From Chrysoperla carnea (lineage: Eukaryota > Arthropoda > Insecta > Neuroptera > Chrysopidae), in NCBI RefSeq assembly GCF_905475395.1, contig NC_058339.1, positions 54,569,172-54,633,171 on the forward strand: a stretch of 64,000 nucleotides of DNA. The letters are read 5' to 3'. The notes under the pieces are model-generated. The model was not told where the DNA came from. It did no database searches and saw only the letters and a list, made by a program, of their open reading frames with translations. A program made the position numbers and the translations under genes. Shown here in pieces: positions 11,146-23,000 of this stretch. The stretch's first letter is position 1; the number at the start of each line of letters is the position of its first letter.

Positions 11146-13190
11146 ATGGAAGTACTTCTGATTAAGAAATATAATCAGAATATTAGCGATGAATCGAATT
11201 TAAATGAAAGACTAATGTCTTTTATTACAAAAATCAAATCCGCTGCTGAGGAAGTGTTAGTCGACCAAAAAATCGAAAAGAAAAAAGAATGGATGACCGA
11301 AGAGATATTAACCCTAATGATAGAAAGAAGATCACTTAAAAATAACGCTACCCAATATAAACTCAAGAACTAACAAATCAAAAACAAAATAAAGAAAGCA
11401 AAACAAGCATGGCTAGATGAAAAATGCAACAATATAGATATGTATGGAAAACTTAATAATCCACATAAATTGCATAAGGAAATTAAGAGCATGTGTGGAA
11501 TATCACGTACACATGTAAAAGGCAATTTAAGGAATAAAGATGGCAAGATCTTAACTGAAAACGTGGAAATTGTCAATAGATGGCAAGAATATGTTGAACA
11601 CACCTTCAAAGATCAAACGCGTCATGCTTTGCTGGTGGAAAATACCACTAACTCTCCATATCTACCAATATTGTTAGAAGAAGTTGAAAAAGCAGTTGAA
11701 GAACTTGGAGTGCGTAAAGCCTGTGGAGAAGATGGAGTTTTTGGTGAATATTTAAAGTGTTTGGATTCAAGTAGCATGCGTGAACTTCAAAATTTATGTA
11801 ATGAAATGTATCAGACAGAAGATGTTCCTAAAATACTACTTGAATCAAACTTTATTTTATTGCCAAAGAAAATTAACGCTAACGAATGTTCGGACTACAG
11901 AACTATCAGTTTGACATCCAATATAACTAAAGTTTTCTTAAAAATCGTGTTACGAAGGATAAATACGAGCTTACAAGCTGAAATAGGACCGACTCAGATG
12001 GGTTTTAAAAAAGGAGTGGGTACTCGTGAAGCCATTTTCTGTTTAAACATTTTAGTGGAGCGCGCTATCGAAAACAATTTACGAGTATTTGCCTGCTTTA
12101 TAGACTATGAGAAGGCATTCGACAACGTCTCACACGATATTCTTTTTAATATTCTTAACCGATTATGTAATGACAAAAAAATAATTAACATCTTAAAAAA
12201 ATTATATTGGTGTCAAACAGCTCAAGTTACAACTGGGTGTGGCAACACTAAGGATATCAGAATTGAAAAAGGTGTTCGCCAGGGATGTGTTCTTTCTCCA
12301 ATATTTTTCAATGTTTATGCCGAGTACATCATCAACGAGGCTATAGAAAAATTGGATATTGGTGTTTTTAACGGAGTTCGAGTGAATAATCTGAGATACG
12401 CAGACGACACAGTATTATTGAGTTCTAGTGAAGTAGAATTGCAAACTCTCATTTCCAAGGTGACTGCAGTTAGCGAACAGTATGGCTTAAAACTTAACAT
12501 TAAAAAAACATCGTGTATGGTATTTAGTAAAGATCCTGTGCAGCTTAACGTAAATATTGTTTACAAAAACAATAAAATAATCCAACCAAACCAAACCAGT
12601 TACTTGGGGAAAATTATTACCTACAATAATGATCAGTTGTTTGAAATTAAAAAACGAATTGCAATTGCTAAAACCAATTTTATGAAATTAAAAACTTATC
12701 TAACTAATCGACATATAAATTTCAATAACAGATTTAAAATGCTAAAAACATATATATGGTCCGCTTTACTCTATTCTTGTGAAACATGGGTGCTTAAATA
12801 TGTCAGTGAAAAAAGACTAGCCGCGTTCGAAACATGGTGTGTTAGACGTATGTTAAAAATAAAGTGGACTGATATGTTAACAAATGAAGAAATTTTTGCT
12901 CGTGTAAATTACAAAAGGTGTTTAGTGACGGAAATTAAAAAACGAATTGTGGGTTTTTTCGGTCATATATGTCGTGGCGAACAATTTGATCTCGAAAAGC
13001 TAATTTTATTTGGAAAATTGGAAGGCTGGAGTTCAAGAGGAAGAAAAAGAACAACATGGCTTTCTACAATTAAAAGATTCACAAATATCACCAACATTTA
13101 TGAATTAAAAGAGACAGCCATGGATAGAGACAAGTGGAAAAATGTGGTCTCCAACATCCTGTAAAGGATAAGGAACTTTTATATATATAT
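11146..13190 (+). mobile_element. 5'-truncated RTE/BovB-like LINE (reverse transcriptase and C-terminal part)
   Basis: One frame runs from 11146 to the stop at 13162-13164, interrupted by a single in-frame TAA at 11371-11373. The downstream open part (from 11440) is 574 residues. Reverse-transcriptase motifs are in order: ACFIDYEKAFDNVSH, GVRQGCVLSPIFFNVYAEY and the catalytic NLRYADDTVLL. They are followed by the C-terminal WSALLYSCETW, FETWCVRRMLKIKW, FFGHICRG and GRKRTTWL blocks typical of RTE/BovB-like elements. The N-terminal endonuclease is missing, so the copy is 5'-truncated, as is common for target-primed insertion. The 3' end is a (TA)n run rather than poly(A). The long open frame and near-identical flanks indicate recent arrival. 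It is probably not autonomous. Confidence 0.88.
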
Positions 13191-13519
13191 ATATATAAAT
13201 TCATATATAAATGAAAGAATAATTCATCCAAAGTATATTTAAGTGATTTTGAAAAAAAATTAATAATTCCATTTTTTTTTTTTTTTTTATTAATTAATAA
13301 TACAAAATAATTACATTTTTGAATAAAAAAAAAAAACGACTTGTTATTGGTAGTGACATGTTCACAACCGTTGAGGCTGTAAGCTCATCGGAATCACGCT
13401 AAATTCACATTTCTCAATTGAATTTACAATTTATACTAGAGTGATATCGACCCGCTTCGCTGGGTATAAAAGTAAAAATTGATAAAGATTGCTCTCGCTT
13501 TATCCCCTTTCTATAACAC
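13191..13519. repeat. Right ~328-bp direct repeat flanking the LINE
   Basis: Second copy of 10818-11145. It continues directly into TCGAAATAATGG, the natural continuation of the host repeat (compare CGAAATAGAGATAGGG after the same block at about 20450). The right copy is therefore the uninterrupted part of the original target. Confidence 0.85.
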
Positions 13520-13866
13520 TCGAAATAATGGTAAGGATTCTTTTACACAGATAAAATATATGTATGGTTTTCTATTTTTTAAAATGTAGAATAGTCATAT
13601 TTATTCATTGAGTATATCAGAGAAGATGGCTATTTTATATTGACTATTTTTACTGAAATCTGTAATTTATGGTAATGTCAAATTAAATTATTATTATTAT
13701 TTTTTTTTTCTATTAATATATCTTTTATATATATTTTTTTAATAAATTATAGTTCATGTGTTATTCTGATATATCAGCTATATTGGCTGTACAGTTTCAT
13801 TAAAAACCATTCGCTAGTTTTAGCGTGAAAGCGTAACAAACAAACATGTTTACTTTCGCATTTATA

Positions 13867-13872
<6 letters not shown>
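13434..13872. repeat. CGACCCGCTTCGC-type dispersed repeat (host of the LINE insertion)
   Basis: Begins ATACTAGAGTGATATCGACC, then CGCTTCGCTGGG, and ends AACAAACAAACATG with TTTCGCATTTATAATAT. Blocks in the same order occur at 326-612 and 20370-20660, and the first third is duplicated at 11070-11145. No reading frame. The start and end motifs resemble a widespread class of unclassified arthropod repeats, from memory only. Confidence 0.6.
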
Positions 13873-13897
<25 letters not shown>

Positions 13898-13898
13898 A
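13871..13898. repeat. (ATAG)n/(AG)n microsatellite
   Basis: About five tandem ATAG units followed by AG units, at the end of the dispersed repeat and about 150 bp before the first MARF1 coding exon. Confidence 0.9.
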
Positions 13899-14033
13899 GA
13901 TAAAAATAAAAAGACATTGCAACTTTTCTATTATACATACTTAGATTTGAACCCTTTTACCCACTGGGTACACGAGAGTGTATAGATTTCAATTTGGTTG
14001 AAGAGTTTTATTTTTGTTTTTTTTACAGTTTTA

Positions 14034-17000
14034 ATGCAAATAATGTTTCCTATGGTTGAAATGACGGGTGCAGTGAATACAGCTGCATTACTTTTACAAA
14101 TGAGGCAAAATTTAGAAATTTTAAATTTAGATGTAAATAATATTAAACCAAAGTCAATTTTAACTTTGCCAGAAGTTGAAGCTCAAGTACTTAAAAAGAA
14201 CATTATTGAAACACCAAAGAAAAATGAAAATTTAATCGACGTTTATGATGATAGCTTTGATGATTTTAATAAAACTGACGATCCGTTTGTACAACAATCG
14301 AATCTTGAATCATTGAGATTGAAGCCAAGAGACAGTGATGCAAAATTTCGGGCATATAAATCAGCTACAGAATCATCCTGTGATAATGAATCATCTTCAG
14401 AATCTGCTAGATGCTGTTCGTCACCTTATAGGAGAAAAATGAAAAAAGTGAAGAAATTACCACCCATTGGAGTATTTTGGGATATTGAAAATTGTCAGGT
14501 GAGACAATAAAAGTTTTAATATTACTTGATCATCTTACAAATTAAAATATTTAAATAGATTTGAATTTTAAAATTATTCACGTTTCGTAAGTCGAATAGG
14601 ACTTATCCAATTTTACTTTAAATAGACGTGAAAACCGGGAAAATCGAAAATTGTCAGGCAATATGAATGATCGGAAACTATTATGGATATCAGAGAAATC
14701 TAAGAAGTATATGAAAATCATTTTGCTATGCGACAATTCGTGACTCTAAAATACTGACCTGACATACTGATTTAAATAAGGAGGAAGGTGTAAACATTAT
14801 CTTAGAGCATGTAATTAAATGACATAAAAAGAGAATTTCTACTTATTTACTTACGAACTAGTGATAACTGGGAGTTGCAACTCGCCAACTGGCGATAATA
14901 ATTCGTACTAATTGAAATAGGAAATAAGTAATAAAATCAAGTCTTGGTGAGAAATCAAATCGATGGCGCAAAATCGAGTTCGATGACTTTTCTTTGTTGA
15001 GGCCCTACAGCCTCTTCGGGATTAAGGACACAAGTCAAGTAAGTCAAAACAGGAAGTAGGCCCGATCCGTTTTCAGTAGTTAAGACAATACTTAAACTTT
15101 TCAATTTCAATAAAACTTGGTATATGAGGTAATTTAAACTTTAAAAATACAAAATTCCATACAAAGAGCGAATTCTCGAATCAGTTTCAATTGGCCATTT
15201 ATCGTACAAAAATCAAGCCTGTCTGGTAAAAAATTTTAATAATGGCGTCAAACTTTAGTGTGACTTTAATCTATATGCATTTTTTTAAAAGTCTGTAAAA
15301 GTGTAATTAATTATATTAGAAAATCGGTAATAATTACGGATTTTTGAACGTTAATCGTTGTAACCACTTTTACTTTTTTGACGTAATATTTGTTTACCTT
15401 TTTGGCATGAAATTCAGGTACCAAGAGGACGAAGTGCAGCTGGTGTTGTGCAACAAATCAGGGAATTATTTTTTAATGGTTATCGTGAAGCAGAATTTTT
15501 AGTTGTTTGTGATGTTAAAAAAGAAAATGGTACTATTTTACAAGAATTAAACGATGCACAAGTCAATTTAATACATGTTGCATCAACATGTAAAAATGCA
15601 GCTGATGAAAAATTACGTCAGGCTATAAGACGATTTGCTGATATACATAAATTTCCTTCAGCAATTATCCTTATATCTAGCGATATTAATTTTGCACCTG
15701 AATTATCTGATTTACGACATCGTAAGCGTATTCATATTATATTATTACATAATCAAAGTGTGTCGGAGGCATTAATTCTATGTGCAAATGAACATTATCT
15801 ATTTCAAAATATTTCTGAACAAGCACCTTTACGAAGTAAGGTAAGTTTTTTCGACCAATCTTTAATAAATATCAATAATAGTTATAGATAAAAATAGATC
15901 ATAAATGAGGTGACACAAATAATATCCCAGGCACGTAGATTTGTAGACCTTTGAATATAAAAAGAATCAATTCTTTCAATATTTTTGCGACATTTTCACT
16001 AATTAAGTTATGTCGAATTTCACATAAATTAAAAATTTGTTTTTAATCTTATTGATATTTAGCAGAAAATATTGTAATATTTAGAACGCTTTTATTAGCT
16101 TCATACGTATGTTAGTATTTTAGTATGTAACGGAAACTTCAAACATTATTTTGACCCCCTTCAAATCATCGTATTAACTCGAAATTTGGCATACTTATCC
16201 AGAACCGATGGCAATACAATATAATTTAATAAGTTTATATGATTATCCTGATCAGTATTTTCAGGAATAACGATTTCCATCTTTGAAAAATATACATTTA
16301 TTTGCGCTCTTACCATATTTATACTGAAGTTTTGATATATAAATAATAGTCTAAAAAACACAAAATAAATAATAGTTTAACAAATTCAAAAACACGCTTT
16401 TGTAACTAGCTGAACTAAAAGGTAAAAAATAATTTCTATAAATCCAAAAAAATTATTTTATCGTAAGTAAGCGTGGGGTCCTTTTTTACGATAAAATGCT
16501 TTTTTGAATTTACAGAAATTATTTTATTAAAATCTTTTAGTTAAGCTAGCTACTATTGTTTATTTAAATATAAGTTTAGACTACTGTCTCCTTTAAATCA
16601 TAATTTGTATGCCACAGAAGGTATATTTTATGTTAATATTTAAATTTTAAGAATATAATTCTAATGTTTTATGTGAAATATAATTGAATTATTAATATTT
16701 AAATAAGTGAAACATTGCTTCTCATAGGTTTGTTAATTGCAAGATTGTGATTGTTTACCTTTAAGAATATTTTTTATATTGAAGTACTTTTTGAACCATG
16801 ATCCCTTCCGATTTCAAAAGGTAAATTATCAATTATCTTACCTTACTTTGAAAGCCGTCCATAAATTTTGTAAAACAATTGGGGAAAGTAGGGATACTTA
16901 GACAAATTTTATAAATCTTCATTCAGGAATCTGCGTGAGTAATATTTCTAATTTTTTAATTTTTCTGTTTCTAAACAAAAAAAAAATTATTTAATCATAT

Positions 17001-20000
17001 GTAATTTATGAACGGCCCGTTATGATATTTTAATTTTTACAAAACTATTAATAATATTTGATTATTGACTCTAAACCGATTCTTTTCGAATACACTTCGA
17101 AAAATATAATACATCCAAATTTTTTAAATAAATTTATTAGGCTCAAGTTACACCGAAACAAGAAATGGTTGAATTGATAATATGGAATTTACCGAAAGGC
17201 TATGATATTCAACGTTTAAAAGCACGTCTAAAACAACTTTCTGACAATTGCGGTGGCAAAGTTGTGTATCTAAACTCAGAAAAAGGAACAGCTAATGTTG
17301 TTTTTAAATCATTAAATGTTGGTATTCGGTAAGTTATAATGTTATTAATTTTTTAAATACAGAAATGATTTTAGATACAAATTCAGGGTTGTCTTTATCT
17401 AATCTGTTATATAATCCATAAATAACTTTATCGTGGTTGAAGAGAAACAAACGAAAAACCTCCCAAGTATTCAGCAATATCGATACTTTAAACTTGCAAC
17501 AGCTATTTAATAAATTTCTCTATTCTCTAATAAGAATCGAATTTCGATTCTTCTTAGGTCGACTTGCACAGGTATGCCTGCAGTTGCTGGTACGCATGCT
17601 CAGGTACACCTGTACATGTGATCTGTCGGGTATACCGTAACGTGTATGACCGACCCAAAAAAAAAACAACTCAAAATTCAATTTTGAAGATTAGAAGAAT
17701 AATTTAGATTTAGGAGATATAATTTTTAATTTAGCTATTTCTCCTTTTATTAATAATAAAATATATATTTAGCTGGAAACCGAATGGATAAAGACGATCC
17801 TGTTAGGATATCTAGTTATGATAATACCTTTTAAAAAATTTTGCTTCAAAGTGGCACAACGTAAGACAATTTACTGATGTTATATATTAGAATAAAATTA
17901 TAATATTTACAATTTTCAGCGGATAAAACATAGTTTTGTGTAACCCTATCGATTTAACTAATTGTTATTCTAAATTCTAAGTTTACATGGAGGGTCCGAT
18001 AGTATCCCGAAACACGTAACTTCTATTCTTACCAATTGTAAAAAAGTTGACTCGGATAGTTTAATTTTATCAACTAATTTATTCACGAGTATTAAGAAAA
18101 ATAACCGAGTGTCATATATACATGGAACGAGAATCTCTGACAGTAACGAGGCAGAATCCGTATCAACATTTTAACTTTTAATATCCGATCTACATTTACC
18201 TCGAAAAATCGCATGACAAATATTATCCCAATCCGCCTAATATATGAAATGATTAAATTATTATTTACATAGCGATGTCAAATGATTAGTTAATGAACAC
18301 TCAGTTTTTCTGAAAAGTTTTAACGAAACACTCTATAGTATAAATTATTTGAAATTTTAGATATTATTATTTCGTTTATATAATCAAATTGTTTTCAATA
18401 AAAGCAACATGAAAATACTGGTATTTTTAATGAAAAAAATAAGCCATTTTTAAACATTTAAATTTAGTACTAACTAAAAATAGCTACGAGAACAAAGTCA
18501 AAAATTAAAAAAAAATTGTATATATTTTACGCAATAAATTTTATAAAATTAACAAAAAAATAAAAAAATATTATGTGAATCAAGATATTTTAAAAATAAA
18601 TTTTTAAATTAGTAAAAATATAAAAATTTTTTATAAAAAAAAACACGTGGAAATTTAGATTTTAGGTTTAAATTTTTCAAGGCGTTTACAACACAAATGT
18701 ATAATCCATATTTCAGGGGCGGCGGGTATAATATTACGAATAAGTTAATATAAAGTATTTATAAATTAATTTTATGATTTCATTTAGAGCCCAAAAACGT
18801 ATGGATGGAGAAGATGTATATGGACATCGTATTACTGTGAGTTATCCAAGACCATGTAGTTGGGAGAAGCCACAATCGCCATTTAAACAAAATATAGGTA
18901 AATTAAATTTATAATTTTTACCCTATGTTTTACGAAAGAATGCGAATTCATACATGGTAAAATATTTCAATTGTGGACAACACGGGAAAATGCTACAATC
19001 AAATGTTCTCTAAGGGAAAATACGACATGGGTGTACCTGGATTTACAATTTTTTTTTTTTTTTTAATTTTTAATATATATTTTATTTTATTTTTTAACTA
19101 GGTACAAAAACAACATATCGTACTGAAGTTCCTAATTATCAACAACCAATTCTACCCTCGAACTGGAATAGCACTCAAACAGGAATAGGAATATCAGAAA
19201 TGACTTTACCAACTACAAATATATCACCATTAAATGGTTTTTATTCTTCAGCCGATATTCAAAAAATTGAAAAGGGAAATATGTTGTATGGTCGTGGTTT
19301 TGAACAAAATTTGATGGTAAGTTTGCCTGCAATTTTACGATCTATATGAGAGTTTTTCATCAAATTTTTTGTATAATAGGATCAATTTAAAAATCAAAAT
19401 ATGATGGAAGATGAATTTGTTCCAAAAGGTTTTCGGCGTATCAGAGGTACACATGGGAATTCAATATTAAAAGATTCTACAGTATCAGAGCCAACAATAA
19501 ATAATCGCATACGTTCAAATCGAATTGATAACAATTCATCCTTTCACGATCCTACTACGTACAATAATAAGCCAAATTTTGTTCCACGCGATTGTATAAC
19601 TTTTAATAATTTTCAAACAGGACTTCCATTACAAAATAATACATTTGAAGTAAGTTAATATTATTTATTTAACTTAATTTGGTTAATCGAAACTTGAGAA
19701 AATATTTTATTTTTCATTGAAACCAATTTCAGGTGCTTTTTACTGTTTCTTTGAGTAAAACGTAATAGTTACTTCTGATTTCGCTTAACTAGTTTGGACC
19801 GTATTTGAAAATTTAGTTAAATAAATGAAAATTTTGACATTATTTTATAGCATTCATTTCAACCGATTCGAAATTATCCAAATAATGAAGAAGTTGTCGA
19901 AACAAATAATGCTTTAACTCGAAATAATAATTTACAACAAAATGTTGAATTAATTGTCACAAATATTGATTCAAGTATTGAACCGCGACAAATGCGTCGC

Positions 20001-23000
20001 ATACTTTCATCGTTATTTCGAAAACATGCACAAGTTTTAAATACTACACTTTTTAGACAACTTGATGGTAGTGTTGCTGCAGCTGTTAAAGTAAGTATTA
20101 TAAAATAAAACAAAATTTTTTGCGTTCTTAAAAATTATACTTTTGTTCAGGATCCGAAAATAGAAAAGAATTGAATTATTTTAAATTGGTTGGGCTTAGA
20201 AAAATAACGGAAAATATTATTCGTAAATATAAAGCGCAATATCTAATATTCACAGATTGTATATTTATTAGTGATAATCACCATACTAACGATAAATGAT
20301 ATTTTTATTTCGATAAACCAGTAGATACTTATTTTATATTTTATTTAGGTCTATTCATATTATTTTTTACTCGCTGGGTTTAAAAGTAAAGATCACTGCG
20401 TTATAGCCTCAACCTACCTTGCTCTCACTTATCCCTTTTCCATAACAATCGAAATAGAGATAGGGATTGTTTTACACAGGTAAAATATATGTAGAGATTT
20501 CAATTTTTAAAAAATAATATATAGTCTTAATTCATTGAGTGTATCAAAACAGGTGGCCATGAATTGTATCTCTTTCATCATTTTTACAGAAATCTTTAAT
20601 TTATGGTTCAAAATGATGCTCATAGATAGCATAATGAAATGTCATAGACTAAATTTAATTTTTTGTTTTTAATATATCTTTATTCGAAAACGCGCTACAT
20701 TTTAAATTATAAAACTTCCCTTACAGATCAAATAACATAGTTTAAAATTAGACGTCATATACATCTGTAAATAGAATAAGATTATGCTTTAAAAAGCAGA
20801 TTATGCTACACATAATAATATTTTGAAAAAGCATCGTCGATCTAATTTGAATTCTCTTTCACAGTTATGCCAGAACCACCATAACTTTCCAAACTAATTT
20901 TGATTAAAATTTAATAGATGATGACGAAACATAAGCCGAGTCTGATTATAGATTTTTAAGTTGAGCTGAAAATGTTCCTTTTAAATTATTATGATCTTAA
21001 ATAACAGCGATACTGATTCTTATTATAAATAAAACCAATGACGCCATATTTTTTTGATATTTTACTAAATTGTATTCAATTGATTTCAATTCAGGTTGCT
21101 TCACATATGGATGCACAAGTAGCAATTTCTCAACTTCATCGTTATCGCATTGGCCATAAACGTATTACCATTGCTTATGCAAATTCTGATGGAACCAATC
21201 CACAACAATTACGAGCACAAATTATTAGCTTACTTCAGGTATTTAAATATTTTTGCTTCCTATGTTTATGGTACTACTGGAAAACTAACAATTATCTAGT
21301 TATCTATCTATGTTGTTTAGTTACCATAGAGATAATTCCATAGAGTAGCAAAGTCGCCTCTCAAACGGTTAATCGCTGTAGAGAGACACTTAAAAAGACA
21401 GCTGTATAACTGTAGAGAGACAAGTCAAAAATTCACTTATTGCGTTTTTTATGTCTATGCAGCTCTATGGCATTATCTCCATGGTAGTTACCCTTAAGAA
21501 TTCATTACAGCTGATTTAATAATTTTATCCGAAAATACTATCTTTTTCTGTCATCATATGAAATCACGCCCTCCTTAAATTGTCTAACATGCTAAAAAAT
21601 TTCAAATAGTAAAAATTAAAAAATAATTTTCAGGATGTACCTGGTAAAAAATTACCAATATTTAAATTTCGTGAATTATTTGAAACACGTTATTTAACAT
21701 CGATTAGTATGCCTGAATTATATCGATTACGTGATATTTGTTCAATAATCGATGATCCAAGTGGCAGAATGATTGCGTTGAATAATGATTCTGTATCGAG
21801 TTCCTCATCACCCGATTCAAACTTACATGAATTAATTTATTGTTTGAAACATAATAATCCAGATAAATCGAAAGGATGGGCAGAAATGGAAATATCTGAA
21901 TTACCAAATATTCGTATTGGTTTGAAATTATTTAGCGGTAAATTACATATATTGTTACAATCACATAAAGGAATTTTACCATTACAAAGGTAAATCTTTC
22001 TATAATTTATTCACTTTAGAAGTACGGATCATGCTACTAAACTACAATTTTGATAACCAAATAGAAAGCCATCCGTTTAAACCATCCAAACGTCTAAAAG
22101 GTTAAAAATGAAATATAGGTAATACACTTTTTTATGAAACGAAATCTACTAATGAACATAAAAATTGTCTAGTTGTTTCTTTGTCAGACCATATTAAAAA
22201 GTAACATATGATCAGAATGTATATAAATGTATGCGAAGACCGCTTTTCGCAGCAATACACATTTTCTATATGCATTTCTATGTCTAGTTCTTTGTTAGCC
22301 AACTAATGAAGAATAAAGAGGAATTTATTTTTTTTAATTTTTAACAAGTGAAAACAAACAATTGACTGAGTTAATTGTTGAAATACCATGTATAGTCAGT
22401 GTTGATTTCTTTATCACATTACACATACAAACATGTGACACATACATAACTGATAATCAAGTATAGTACATATGTAAATGACTTTATAGGTTTCTGCATT
22501 ACCGACCGACATTTAGTGTATAGTTTGTACACATATTATAAAATTTCCGCCTAATTGGCGTCCTCACGGGTAAACAGTGATGTTTACGAAAAAAACGTTT
22601 CAAACAAAAGTTGTTTAATTTTTGATAAGGAACATTTTTTACATTTAAACTTTTGTTCTATCTCTAACGGTTTACAAGATGGGTCCTACGGACCCAAGAC
22701 CCAATTGACCTTAGATGCTCATTTATGAACTTGACCTCACTTTTTACGTCCTGAGTACGCTGTAAAAATTTCAGCTCGATATCTTTTTTCGTTTTTGAGT
22801 TATCGTGTCCACAGACGGACGGACGGACAACCGGAAATGGACTAATTAGGTGATTCTATGAACACCTATGACAAAAATTTTTTTCCTAGCATCATTATTT
22901 TTAAGCGTTACAAACTTGGGACTAAACTTAATATACTATATATATTTCATATATACATGGTATAAAAAGGACACCTACTCTATGAGTTTATAAAGTTTTA

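Noticed and set aside
13998-14033. Upstream in-frame ATG giving a hydrophobic, signal-peptide-like start for MARF1 ([13 protein letters not shown])
   Set aside because: A T-rich tract ending TTTTTACAG at 14020-14028 is a strong splice acceptor inside this stretch, so it is most likely intron. MARF1 is not a secreted protein.
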